Assembly: GCA_032718475.1 (NCBI GenBank)
Contig: JAUCBJ010001161.1
Coordinates: 1 to 64,000, forward strand
Reading direction: 5' to 3'
DNA from: Nemertoderma westbladi
Lineage: Eukaryota; Xenacoelomorpha; Nemertodermatida; Nemertodermatidae
Length of the DNA: 64,000 bases
The translations under genes were made by a program, and so were the position numbers. The notes beneath the pieces are model-generated. The model was not told the DNA's origin, ran no database searches, and saw only the letters and a list, made by a program, of their open reading frames with translations. Each line of letters starts with the position of its first letter. The stretch's first letter is position 1. This document shows, piece after piece, positions 49,154 to 60,610 of this stretch.

Positions 49154-50989
49154 TTACGTCCTAGTCGCTTTGTTGTCATAGTAAGATCTTTCAGTGTCTT
49201 TCCCGCTGTCTTCCTCTTGAGAAGCCTGGCTTTCGCCGTCGTCTGTATAACACACTGGTATTACTCTTCTCATAGAAACGGGTTTCTCACTTACCTTGCT
49301 TTCCGATGTCTTCTCTCTGGACTGTTTTAAGAGCTGTAATTTCACTTCACCATCCGAGAATGACATGAGATCAGCCATGGTAGGGTCTCGTTGTTGTTGT
49401 TCCATCATATATAACACCTTCTTGTCCCAGCGTGTACCTACTCCACCCTTCGGTAAATTAGATGTTAAGGCTCCTACAACCATAGAATTCTGGTATTCAT
49501 GAGACTTACCTAACCAATCTAGTTGTCTACAGATCTCCTGAATCTCATCGGAAAACTCTATAATCCCGCTGCTAAGAAACTTTCGGGGCGCCATTAATTT
49601 TGCATATAAATACCTAGCTATGTTAGTCCTATTACCATACCTGATGTTTAGTGTATCCCAAACTTGTCTTAATCCATCTGGATGTCCAATAAATTTTAAC
49701 GCCATTGACTTGGGAGATCCTTCCAAGCACTCGATGAGGAATCTAAGTTTCTCTCCGTTGGATAGCACAGAGTCCCGTATGTTATCCTTGTAATATTCAT
49801 TAAAAGGTAACCATTTCATCTCATCTCCATTAAACTTGACGATCTCTCCCACCTTTACCGCTTGCCGGGCTTCGGTTCTAGCCATTTGACGTGTAAAACT
49901 TTCTTGGGCCATCGTATTATTTAATATCGAATTATCGGTATATAAATTTCTCGGATTATGATCAGGTCTATATGGAATATCGCTATCAACAGGTTTATAA
50001 TTACCCTTAATAGGGTTTCCTATAGGAGTTTCTACTTTGCTAGCCGTATAGATGCGTGTAGGCTCCACACCTTGCGCATGGGATACTTCAGACCTAACGG
50101 GTTGACACATTGTTACAGAGGGTGGTGGTATACCCTTTTGTAAGTTTACTAATTTATCGCGTTCTAACGCGATACTTTGCTGCACTTCTTGCAACTCAAA
50201 CTTACTTTCCCTCACTGTTCCCTTAAGTTGGTGAACAGTCCCTTCCAAATCTCGGACCTGCCGGGAGGAACATTCCTGTTGTTCCCTCAGCTGCCCGAGC
50301 AAGAGACCAATCTCCCGTCGTCCCTCATCCACCCAATCCGCCGCCGAAGCGGGGTCCGCCAACGTTGTAGCGGGCAGACGAGGGACAACGGGCGATAAAT
50401 CTTTAATATCTCGCTCGTTGTCCAAAACTGGAAGTGACTTGCGAACAGTCTTACTAGGCACAGAGGGCACAGATAGTTTGGTGCTCTGCAAAGGGAATCT
50501 AGAGGTTATTTCAGGTAGTACAGGTGTCTCTAGCACCGAAGGGGTGGCTTCGAGAACAGGCCTAATTATTTCAGGCTCATCTACTATAGTAGGGAGTCTT
50601 TCTATTTTAATTATTTGGTCTGTGGGTTCTGTACTACCTAATCCTGCGCTAGTTAGTTGTCTTTTAACAGCTGGGGGCAAATCAGGCAATTTCTGACGGC
50701 GGGATGTTCTTTTACGTCTGCTTAGACGAGATCTATTTCCTTTGCCTTCAGTATCGGTGGTATCGCCTTCCTCAGATGATGTATATCCTTGTCTTTTGGG
50801 AGTAGATCGATTCATCATCTGCATATTACTAGCTGCTAACTGTTTATTTATGCAGTCTTGATTCTCCTGAATGTTTTCCAATTCTAATTGGGTGGTTTCT
50901 TCAGCCGCTCTCCGTTCTGCTTCTGCCACTGCCATTGCCGCTTTTCTTTTCATTTCGGCTGCTTTTCTTTTCGCTTCTGCCTCTGCCAC
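49154..50989 (-). pseudogene. Element B Gag (DUF1759) part of ORF2
   Basis: This 611-aa frame is homologous to the first 570 residues of A's ORF2, including the polar N-terminus, SPVVPR, and the capsid-like block (VKFNGDEMKWLPFNEYYKD). It ends early because of a one-base frameshift near 49,160, just after the SQEEDSGKD motif. The frame opens 89 nt inside ORF1 in the +1 frame. It may still yield a truncated Gag lacking the zinc knuckles. Confidence 0.85.
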
Positions 50990-51734
50990 TGCCGCTGCCG
51001 CTTTTCGCTTTACTTTCCTCTTCGGCTGCTTTCCTTTCCGCTTCGGCAGCTGCTACTGCTGCTTTCTTTCTGTCTTCTATACGTTTTTTCTTTACTTGTT
51101 CTTCTTGGACTCGTGTGATGCGGAGTTGTTCATCAAATTTAGCCTGGTTCGCAGCCCTCATTTCCACATCGATGGCATCCAACACACGCTGAGTTCCTTC
51201 ACTATTAGGGCTAAGTCCATCTAACCTTCTCCTCAACTCGTCATCACCTAAAAAACGTTGATAGTCTGACAGATAGATGTCAATGGCATCCCTCTTATGC
51301 GGTTTCTCTGCTGTCGCTTCGCTTTCTTCTTGAGAAAAGGTTGATTCTTCATAGGTTGGCCGTTCATCATAAACCGTATCCGCCATCTTCGCTCCGCGTT
51401 CGGGCGTCCGCTCAACAGTATCCGAACTACTGGAGCTCTCGGGCTGCTGAGAACTAGGTTCTTGGCTAGGAGGTTGCTGCTGTTTGGCAGCTGCTTCTTG
51501 ATCCCGCTTAACTTGGGCCCAAGTACCGATGATAGACCTACGGCGCTTCACTAACTTCGCGAATTGCGAAATTGCTTCTACTAACCTAGGTTCTGACACA
51601 GCTACTGTAGGGGTTGTCTTTCTTACAGTAGGAGGGGTTTCAGACCTCGGTCTGGGATTCTCTATACTCCTATCTGAGAAACAGACTGTTGTTTCTAGGA
51701 GACTATCTGACAGAGTTTGCCTTGTGTCAGACAT
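50901..51734 (-). CDS. Element B ORF1 (277 aa, internally shortened)
   Basis: This homologue of A's 435-aa ORF1 starts MSDTRQTL and ends ...SRTESG at UGA. The N-terminal Ser-rich part, the RDAIDIYLSDYQRFLGDDEL block and the coiled-coil tail are conserved. About 170 residues between ERGAKMA and RPTYEES, present in A, are missing, while the Lys/Ser-rich tail is longer. The frame is open, so the deletion left an apparently translatable protein. Confidence 0.7.
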   Translation of the reverse strand: MSDTRQTLSDSLLETTVCFSDRSIENPRPRSETPPTVRKTTPTVAVSEPRLVEAISQFAKLVKRRRSIIGTWAQVKRDQEAAAKQQQPPSQEPSSQQPESSSSSDTVERTPERGAKMADTVYDERPTYEESTFSQEESEATAEKPHKRDAIDIYLSDYQRFLGDDELRRRLDGLSPNSEGTQRVLDAIDVEMRAANQAKFDEQLRITRVQEEQVKKKRIEDRKKAAVAAAEAERKAAEEESKAKSGSGSGRGRSEKKSSRNEKKSGNGSGRSRTESG

Positions 51735-53995
51735 GTTTGTTTGTACAGTTGGATGCCTACTGCTATATTACAGTCTAAGCAAGTCTAGTAATTCAGTATT
51801 AACTGTTAGCCTAGTAATTAATTACCGATACAGCTACTCAGTGTAGCGCGATATATATATAATATATTAGAATACCGGTATGCTTATAGTATATATATAA
51901 GTATTATTACAGACTAGGTTTATCACAGAATATCGGTATATAATTTTAGCACAAATATATATAAATATATAATAGGCCTATCGGGAATACCGGTATACAG
52001 CTTACACTTATAGTATATATAAGTATAATTCTGGACTAGAATTAATTACAGAGTACCGGTATGATTTCAGCTTAAATTTATAGAAATAAATATAATAAGC
52101 CTATTGCAAATACCGGTATGTCAATTATTTTAAATAATTGAATTTCTGAATTTTAGGAGTTACTTAGGTTACTTAGTTACTTTTCTTACTCTATTACCGT
52201 TACTTGAGCAATAGTCCAACTGATATTGAGACCTAATTGTTGTATGGCAGGCCTACTATTTATAAATCGTTTGAGTTGATTTATAATAAATATATACCCG
52301 TTTAAATGGGTTTTGTCAATGTTTGAAATAAATGTTATTATTTCTGGGGAGTAATCACTACACAAAGCGGTGCGCTTTCAGTGAAGTGCTACTTATAGGA
52401 CACTAAAACAAATAATTCTACTTTCTAAGTTACTTATCTACAAATTACTTACGATAAGACACGGGTGAGATTAAATCTCTTATTGAACACAATAAAATAT
52501 TACGTACGAAATTTTAGGGTAATTTAACAGGGAACTACAAACCAGTCTAACAGAAGGTTAGAATTTCTGGTTATTACAACGGACAGGATACTACGGTAGG
52601 TGAAAATAATAAGTAGTAGTAAATATACTGCGCTGTCCAGATAGGAAAATACCACCGTCTGACGACCTATAGCCGTAGCGCTATAGGTACTACGTTATGT
52701 ATCACGGAGTGTCCCTACCTAGAAGTTAATTACCGCGGTCTACCAGAACCAACGTGCCTATTAACCACTTTACAACACAAATATACTGCCTACACACTAA
52801 TTACCTTCGGAAAGCACTGTACACTAAACCCTAAATTAGGTACGAGTACTTGTACAACAGATAATCAGTAGTTAAAAATACTTGAACAGCTAAAAGAACC
52901 ACGGCATCTGCTGGAGTGACCGGTGCACAAAATCACCAGTCTTTACCTACGCCAAGCAGCCCGTGTAGTACCGGGGTTAATTTAACTATAGCGGTATATA
53001 TAACAAGCACAATTACTGTAGGAATAAACTTGGGGAATGAATGTTGCGAATAATAGCATAAACTCTGAATAATAAATATTACGCTATGCGTACAAACTAC
53101 TCAAACAAAATGCAGACCAAACACTGACAGACTACTATCAAGCCTAAACAAACTACGGTATGTGCAGACTCCGAAACGGTTAGTTAGTATGCGCGCTAAC
53201 CGAGTAGTACGACTTATTCTTTAAGAGGGGGTTTACCTCACAGCACTGGAAGCCCCTACTTACTAACTGGCACTTTATCGGACATGCACTCTACACACAA
53301 CGCAATCCCTCAGACCTAATAACAGCTAGGCAACAATTCAGCCTACAGATTATCAAAATAAGAATATTATGCTACCCGTACAGACTACACAAACAAAGTA
53401 CAGACCAAACGCTGTCAGCCTACTATCAAGCCTAAATAAACCACAGTACATGCAGACTCCAAAATGGTTAGTTAGTATGCGCGCTAACCGAGTAGTACGA
53501 CTTATTCTTTAAGAGGGGGTTTACCTCACAGCACTGGAAGCCCCTACTTACTAACTGGCACTTTATTGGACATACACTCTACACACACTACAGTCCTTCA
53601 GACTTAACAACAGTCAGACAACAGCTCAGCCTACAAATTCTCTATACAATCTGAACAGGCTTACACGCCTTCTGCTCAATATTGGCCTACAAACAAATAA
53701 AACTGACAGAAATAAGTAAACCATACAAAGGAATAAGGGGTGATCAATCCCTAATCCCTTAGCAGCCTACAATATACAATATATCACAATCGAAATAATA
53801 CTGCTGTACCTGTACTGCAGTAAGTACCGGTATGGGTGATCAGGCAGTCAGGCCTACTGGTTAACGTCGACCGGTACTTTAGCTTTATTGCCTACCGCAA
53901 TACAGAAGCAATATCTGCTATTGTTCTTTACCAGAACAATATTGCAATAACTGCATTTAGTGCCTACACTGCAATACAGACTAGATATCCGTTAT
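51735..53995 (-). other. Element B 5' leader with tandem duplication
   Basis: This is the noncoding counterpart of A's leader (19,469-21,527). A direct duplication of about 220 bp, offset by about 285 bp, is present (53,081-53,300 and 53,368-53,590). It shares GTTAGTTAGTATGCGCGCTA and TTAAGAGGGGGTTTACCTCA. A's minisatellite is absent. Confidence 0.7.
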
Positions 53996-55215
53996 TGTTC
54001 GCGCTTTTAGACCTTTGGCAGTTTAACCCGCCAAATTAGGATGTCTTCTAGATAATAAATTGCTTTTAGCCTCTGACAAGTATTTGATTCACTACACTAG
54101 TCGAAACCAATCTGTGCGCGATCATTCACCCGCTGGATATACCCGGGAGATTGGGTTCGACGGCTTAATCGTATTGCTATGTAAGCCTACTGTATTATTC
54201 GACTGATCGTGTTATATAATCTCTGACAATATTATTCACCTTCGGGGAATATTAGCAGTTCCTTTAGGACGTGGTGCTCTATCTATATAAACAGAGTTAT
54301 GACTTAAACTACTCACAACGATATGGCTTACTTATAATTCACATATATGGCGCATTCTTTAGGAAATGCTTCGTTATCAGTCTCACTCATACACAATGCT
54401 GCACAATACTGCACACTAATCTGCCGATCTTCACTGATTTTAGTCACATATAAAAGGAACACAGACCGACTCATGTAGGGTCTATCAAATAACATTAGAT
54501 TCACTTCAAACCACTTTAACATAAGTCGCAATCGTTATATGTAACCTGTCTCTCTTACCTTCGGTATATCAAGAATATTGGGGTTTCGGGGTTATTTCTC
54601 GTTATTCCAATATAATATTTCATCACCATATAATGAATAATCGACAGTAAATAGCAGTATAACAATATAAAAGTATGTACAACAAGATATATGCATTGCC
54701 CAGTTGAGTTAGGTTAGTAGGTAAGTATTGAGTTGCACAGATAACGGATATATGTCCTTATAATTAAGCCTACTAGTGTTAGGCTAAAAGCAGAACAGCA
54801 CAAAATATTCCAAAGCCGTTCTTCCTGGCTCAGGACAGAATGATAACACTGCCCATAATGCATTGCGTGATTTCTCGGAAATTTCTGTACAAGAGCCGTA
54901 AAAACGCTCTGATTGGTTGACTGAACTAAGAGAAGCCATAGAACAAAGAAAATCGACACGTATGAATATCAGCTGTTAACCGTCGTCATAGTAACTACTG
55001 TTCAAGAGTATCTAGCCCCTTTTGCGTCATAGAATTGCCATAGAATCACCAACCATGTCTTCCAAAGTACACATACGGAAGAAATAGCTCTTAGGTCCTC
55101 TAAAAAACACCGATACAGCAATAATACGGCCTCTTATGCCTACTAAACCAACTACAGAGTATTTTACGGGAAAAATAAGGAAAAATAACCGGGCAATTCC
55201 GCAAAAGCTTTTACA
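53996..55215 (-). repeat. Element B 5' LTR
   Basis: This is the uninterrupted 1,220-bp LTR, followed by the TSD ATTCT. It served as the reference for placing element C in the other copy. Confidence 0.95.
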
Positions 55216-55674
55216 ATTCTTGTTGACAATATTACGCTATTTATATTGCAAAAATATATACGAATAAAGGTAGAAGTGGATAGGTTACATTACAGTTTAC
55301 CGTGTAGGTAACCGTTTACATGAATTACAGCAGTACGAGTTAATCAAACGGGTTTAACTAGGCCTACTATAAATATACACTGTAAACCTATAAATATTAA
55401 TTTCAAATTTCCCTCCAAAATGTTAAATTGATTGGAGATCGCAATACTGTATTTCTTTGAGTGCAGCATTGAATTTATTTGTCCAAAACGGAAAAAATGT
55501 CGATTTTTTGATAATTTTTGTAACTGACAGCACATTTTTGAACTTCTGTAATTCAAAAACTAGAAGAGATATTAAAATACCGATTTCAAATTTGAAATCG
55601 CCGTTAATTTCTGTACAAAAAAACGCAATAATGTTATTTTCGATAAAAAAAAATATTTGGGGTGTCCTCCCCCC
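55216..55674. other. Kolobok left-over end with inverted terminal repeat
   Basis: This is AT-rich 5' noncoding sequence of the DNA transposon (upstream of its transposase on the minus strand). It ends in the inverted repeat TGGGGTGTCCTCCCCCC (55,658-55,674). Short open frames here have no support. Confidence 0.75.
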
Positions 55675-55678
55675 TTAA

Positions 55679-55820
55679 ATCTCGTCTGATCGATTTATTT
55701 TGGAGGTACTTCATTAAACACTACTCAATTGATATTCCCTGTAGCTGGTCGGTGTGCTGCAGCTGCGTCTTGATGAACTGTAGAAATAATAACTCTCGTC
55801 TCGATGATTTATACCCATAG
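55679..55820 (+). pseudogene. LINE ORF2 C-terminus, second part
   Basis: Counting TTAA once, the frame from 3,890 continues here without interruption to a TAG at 55,818-55,820. The last residues include a Trp/Cys-rich motif (SWSVCCSC), which resembles the conserved C-terminal end of CR1/L2-type LINE proteins. The clean continuation shows that the transposon jumped into an already existing LINE copy. Confidence 0.75.
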
Positions 55821-56338
55821 ATAACGACTTATATTCTATAATGCTTTATTTAATTAATACAAATTTTATTACATTTCACATCCACTCTGACCCTTTTAAT
55901 ACGTATTTACTGCATCTCATTTTAAATTTATACGCATATATTTAATCTCATTTTTACGACATCAGAGACCGACCCTTTTATTAATACGTATATATATATT
56001 TCATCTTATTTTAATACAAATATTTCTATCTAATTTCATATAACATCCAGTCTTCTGACCCTTTTAACTTCTTCGTTTAATCTCATAATTAGCACGGCCT
56101 TTTTAGACCAATTACATACAGTAATAATTTTAACTCGATGTATTTTAATGTACCTTAAATAATTATTAACTCATATTTTAAACTAAGTAATGTATGAAAT
56201 GTATGTAATGTATCTTTTATGGGGGAAACCCCATCACCATATAATACTATAGTTAAATTGTCTATGCAGTCTTTGTTCAGTTCTAAGTTATGGTGTAAAT
56301 TTATATTAATAATAATAATAATAATAATGTTAAAATTT
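55821..56338 (+). repeat. LINE 3' untranslated region and AAT-repeat tail
   Basis: AT-rich sequence with repeated CTGACCCTTTTAA-like blocks (about 55,887, 55,970 and 56,055) ends in an (AAT)n stretch near 56,306-56,330. CR1/L2-type LINEs typically end in a short microsatellite instead of a long poly-A. The exact 3' end is approximate. Confidence 0.55.
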
Positions 56339-56354
56339 TGGAATAAAACTACAT

Positions 56355-56489
56355 ACATACTTGTGGCAAAGTACTTTACAGTGTTCTGATCCTCGTGGCT
56401 TTATTTTCAATCACTCACTAACGTTCGTTCGTGTAACAAAGCCACTCTGATCATCACACTGTAAAGTGCTACTTTACACACAAGTATGT
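56355..56489. repeat. 135-bp imperfect hairpin repeat
   Basis: The left arm 56,355-56,404 (ACATACTTGTG...GTGGCTTT) and the right arm 56,436-56,489 are largely reverse complements, sharing CTTTACAGTG, TGATC and GTGGCTTT in inverted order. The size and shape are those of a small fold-back MITE. Confidence 0.75.
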
Positions 56490-57061
56490 AAATAGTTATT
56501 ACAGGTACATGTTAGATCTGATTCCTGCATTACACACGGCTTCCTTTTATTGACCAACTAAAAAACACCACATAGCAAATAAATATTAGAACCAAGACAA
56601 TAAAAATACTTATGATACGAAACAAATATGGTTACAATACATTCCTAATATCAGCAGCCAAAATGTATAACTCGCTCTATAACTATAAAATTAACTATAA
56701 CTCTATGTTAATGACTCACTATAGGATATTATTACTATTACTATATTAATATGGATACTATTATGGTACACTTATTGCAATTATCTCCATAAATATAAAT
56801 AATCTACATCTATTATTAAGATGGTATAGTATTAATGTAGTTAATTTACATTTTACTAGTTTGAGATAGTTAGCCCGGTTGGAACATGATCTTTTTAATT
56901 TTCAGTTGTGCGGTAATTAATTGTTACTGTTTAACCTGCCTACCCGTACTTAATTATTCAGATATAATTACAAACTTCAAAAACAAGAATTAAATCTAAC
57001 AAATAATCATGAAGAGTTTATATACAATAGTTTGAGTTAGTATTTCCACTCCTTCCCTGTT
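56490..57061. other. AT-rich sequence, nothing recognised
   Basis: I see no open frame with recognisable motifs and no repeat structure. Confidence 0.5.
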
Positions 57062-59373
57062 GTTACTTGGCATTACACCATACAGTTTCAGATACGTAAA
57101 CCTAAGGGGATTCCAGCACCATGCTCTGCCCCAATACTACGCCACTTTGTCCTCGACGCCCTTAAGCAGGCACAAGTTGCCCTCAGCACCCCAAACGAGA
57201 GGCGCGCCCTCACCCATCCCATGACACAGCTGTAAGGCTTTGCCAATTTCTTGGATATTTTATTTGCCAATTTCTGGCCTGTCGGCCAGCCTCTATAACG
57301 CCATGGAGTACTCAGGGGCGAGCAAGCCATCCACCGTTACCACAAGAGGGGTAAAATCGGCCTGACGAAGGGCACAGGCGTCGTGGTATTTCGTCTTCTT
57401 CTCATGCTCAGCATCAATCAGTATGGAGGCCGTCAGAAGCGACACGTATGAGGGGGCACCAGGGTCAACGTCCCGAACATCGAATAATGCCCGTCTCTGT
57501 GGCTGCCAATAGCCCCTTACCGAAAGGTCTGCACGTAGACCCACCACCCCATGTCACCTCACGAATCACTGGCTCCCATGCTATGCATGACTCAGGGAAG
57601 GCGAGACTGAACAGGTCGCCCTGGATGTCCCGAACCTCATTGTGGCGGAGGGTTACCAGGCGCCCCTTCTTGCAATCGAGCGCGTGGGTTGTGGTAAATA
57701 CTTCCCTGCAACCATCACACCTCGCATGGGCACCAACCAGGGGACGTCCATATCGGAGGTAAAGACCATCCCGGAATTCATTGGCAGACAGGTAAAAGTG
57801 GTGACATCAGACTGGGGCGACCGTGAACCAGCCTGAGGTCCGTTCCGAAGCAGCCTGCTCAATCGTGCGAACTCATTCAGGGGGGGGGGGGGGGGGCGTC
57901 GGACACTTTCCCAATCACCTCCTCCTCCTTGGGCTGTTTCTGGAGACGTTGTTTGTTCTTGGCTTCCTTCAGGCAACTCATGTGGTCTGCATGTGAGAAA
58001 ACGGTGTCACCTTTGATAGCAGCGACTGCCACTGCAGTACCTTCATGCAAAGTCGTGTAAGAGAGTGAAGCTGTCTCACAAGGGTTCCAGATAACCAGGC
58101 CCCCAGATCGCGGTGGTAGTGCGAAAAACTCTCGCTCTAAAGCAGTTGACAGAGCGTCTAGGATGGCAGGGATGAACGAATCTGCAACTACTCGTTCAAT
58201 GGATGTATAGGGCGAAGGGTCCTAATCCAACGTGACAGGAATGACTCGCTGTAGGTAGTCCCATTCACATTGCAGACTCCTGGTGAATGCAGCATAAGCA
58301 GCCTGTGGCTGATTGGTAGCAACACTGGCTAATCTAGACACTGCACACTCCCATGTCGCTACCTTCCCGGAGATATACTCGGCCTGGAGGGAAGCATCAC
58401 CCACAAAGCCGCCCAGAGTACGAGTGCCCTTTACAATTCCTCGTCCATCCACCCTAACCCCAAGGTCACGGAACAACTCTTGGGCTAGGGTAACATCACA
58501 GTCCTCAACAACCAACATACACTTGTCAGGCTCTGGGTAATAGCTGTAGGAGGGGCCGAGCTCCTTGAGGAGAATAAACCACTCGAGCAAGTCAGATAAT
58601 GTAGTGGCATTCTGAGCATCGTCAGCGAACCATACTTGAGTCCATGCCACTGAATTCTTTAGCTTAATGATGAGGGAATACACCGCGACCGCGTAACCTA
58701 GCATCGCAAAGGGGTCCCCCTGCGTCCAACCTTCCCTACTAGGTAGGGTGACCGCCCCTCGCTCACCATGGATAATCAGGGAGGCATACCCCCGGTATGT
58801 GTTGAACAAGAAGCGGGACTCGCGTGGCCAAAGCATACGAAAGTTCCAGAGTGCTGTCACTCGGTTTACTGCGTTAAAAGCGTTTCTAGCGTCGACTAGT
58901 AAAACGCCCCAACCATCACCCTGGTGTTCCTCCCATAAGCCCCCTACCGCATGAACTGCGGCTTCGATGCCAGCCGACAAGCCACTACATAACTGGTCCA
59001 TTCCACACAGTGTCTGTACATCAGCCTGCGTGGTTTCCGCCATACACTTTCCGAGAACTCTACACAGTGACTCCCCGACCCCAATTGCGCGTACACCTGG
59101 GCACTTGTCCAATGCAATTAATCTGCAAGCCATCAGTGCGCGAATTGACTCCCATTCAACAACTTGGTTGGCCAGACGACGTACTAGGCTGGCAATTGCC
59201 TCTCTGAGTCGGGAACTGCCTGTTCTGCGGTAGAGGAGCATATCCTGCCAATGCACTGAGTCTGCGCCACCCGGTCCAGACGGGCCACAGTCTGTATTAT
59301 AGAAGGCAGTCACCTGCCTTCTATAATGCATTTTGCAACACAGAAGTTTTAAGATCACAATTATATTGAGCAT
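57062..59373 (-). pseudogene. Degenerate retroelement: RT plus C-terminal domain
   Basis: Minus-strand order is consistent with one copy. At 59,373-58,222 is an RT with GPGGADSVHWQ, RLIALDKCPGVRAIGVGE, LLVDARNAFNAVNR, EGWTQGDPFAM and the catalytic VWFADDAQN. A stop at 58,222 is followed by in-frame continuation (ALPPRSGGLVIWNP). A run of G near 57,881-57,897 disturbs the frame. At 57,547-57,088 is a C-terminal domain with GLRADLSVRGYWQPQRRALFDVR, PLVVTVDGLL, VMGWVRARLSFGVLRA and SRTKWRS. I know this combination as an abundant RT family in marine invertebrate genomes but cannot give its superfamily name with certainty. It is dead because of several stops and frameshifts. Confidence 0.8.
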
Positions 59374-59597
59374 ATTGGAAGTGTGCTGAACATACGTGGT
59401 CGGGAGACTGAATAAAAGGCCTTGAAGAAGTCAACAAAGATGCCAGACAGATGCCCGTCTTTCTTTTTTGATAACTCTTCAATTATCCTTCTAAGTGCTA
59501 AAATGGGCTCCTTTGTCCCACGACCTTTTCGGCTGCATTGCGAATAGCATTGCGTGTTTTTATAATTTTTATGCGTAGAGGAGCCGTTGTTTCTCAT
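59361..59597 (-). pseudogene. LINE reverse transcriptase fragment (fingers/palm)
   Basis: The segment RGTKEPILALRRIIEEL...LSGIFVDFFKAFYSVSRPRM matches RT motif A of LINEs, where FVDFxKAFDSV is usual; Y replaces the expected D. It is a fragment of about 60 codons without start or end. Confidence 0.75.
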
Positions 59598-59904
59598 ACG
59601 TAGTTTACAACTTTACGAGTACACTGACTATATGCAATATATTCTTTCGGTATTTAAATATTATTTTACTACTCTTTGTTTTTGGTGGTTAAACTATTCT
59701 AATTATTTTTGGTGCTATTTAAGTCTTAAAAATTCTATATCTTTAGTGCTTAAAAGATATTTCTAGAACTCGTTTGACGGTCACTAACAGAGATAGGCGT
59801 AGCATTAAACATTATTTAAAATTATTTCTAGGTTGGCCTTTCCAAGACCTACCGGTAACAACAACCGCTGTTGTAGCATTTTACATTATCTTAATCTGTT
59901 AGAT

Positions 59905-60207
59905 TTATGTGCTGACTCCCTTACGTATTCGAAGGTCCTCACCTGACTTCCGGATCCATGATCCTAGGTAACAGAAGTCGTCCACATGCTCAAGCATACC
60001 ATCCTTTGAGCTTATGCTCATCCGATCAGAGACTTGCTGAGGACTTTCAAAGTTAACTGTCAAAATTTTGGTCTTTCTGGAGTTAATAAAAAGACCAACA
60101 CTAGAAGCAGCATGTTCTAATGAGCGGAGGAGCCGTTGGGCTCCCTCTAATGATTCTGAGAATACTCCTAAGTCATCATCATGTAGGTGGCAAATTTTCT
60201 TGATCAT
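59905..60207 (-). pseudogene. LINE reverse transcriptase fragment (palm/thumb)
   Basis: LHDDDLGVF sits where YADDxAL/V is expected, followed by SVGLFINSRKTKIL and DDFCYLGSWI, the RT thumb motifs. It is from the same kind of LINE as 59,361-59,597. On the minus strand it precedes that fragment although it encodes a later part, so the two are rearranged or come from different copies. Confidence 0.75.
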
Positions 60208-60610
60208 TGACCTAGAATACCTGACATGACCTTTAATAAGAATTCGTCATATTTCATTTATAATTTATAATATTTGTGTAATTCAACTTTCAATTATATA
60301 TTAAATAAATACATGTTACTCACTCTCACACGTTCTATCAATCAAAATGATGATGTTTTCTGCAATTATTTTATAAAAAATGGTTCATAATTTCGATTTA
60401 AATATCCTACTGTTAATATATTCAAAGTTAATAAAACGTCAATGATTTTATTTAATTGGCATTTTAAAGTACCAATACTGTGGATGGATTTATCCCACTG
60501 GTTTTGCAAGAAATACTATAATTATATTTTTGACATGTAAAATTAATTGTAAATAAATTGAATATAAGTAGAACTCCACAATACTAATCCACTATCGATA
60601 ATCTATAATT
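60208..60610. other. AT-rich sequence, nothing recognised
   Basis: I see no coding frame or repeat that I can support. Confidence 0.5.

Larger units (their letters stand above)
24861..55215 (-). mobile_element. Giant BEL/Pao element B, defective, with nested insertions
   Basis: It is bounded by 1,220-bp LTRs starting TGTTCGCGC and ending TTTTACA, with the 5-bp TSD ATTCT (24,856-24,860 and 55,216-55,220). Without C and D it measures about 12.5 kb. It is a sister subfamily of A, with the same gene order on the minus strand and recognisably related but diverged LTRs. ORF1 is shortened, gag is frameshifted, RT, most of RNase H and the integrase core are deleted, and ORF3 has lost its exonuclease and zinc-finger region. 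By eye the two LTRs differ at about eight positions, so it inserted recently despite lacking its own polymerase. Confidence 0.93.
3891..55674 (-). mobile_element. Kolobok-type DNA transposon split by giant insertions
   Basis: The two ends carry a terminal inverted repeat of about 15 bp: GGGGGAGGACACCCC at 3891-3905, and its reverse complement with one extra C ending at 55,674. Each end is flanked by TTAA (3887-3890 and 55,675-55,678). Removing elements A and B with one TSD each leaves about 2,966 bp, with a transposase on the minus strand. TTAA duplication plus this transposase type fits the Kolobok superfamily (established knowledge). piggyBac also uses TTAA, but its transposase is different. 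The element sits inside a LINE whose reading frame continues across one TTAA, which supports the boundaries independently. Confidence 0.85.

Noticed and set aside
3891-55674. Calling the DNA transposon a classical Mutator (MULE)
   Set aside because: The transposase resembles the Mutator-like domain family, but the flanks show a 4-bp TTAA duplication instead of the 8-11 bp typical of Mutator. TTAA fits Kolobok.
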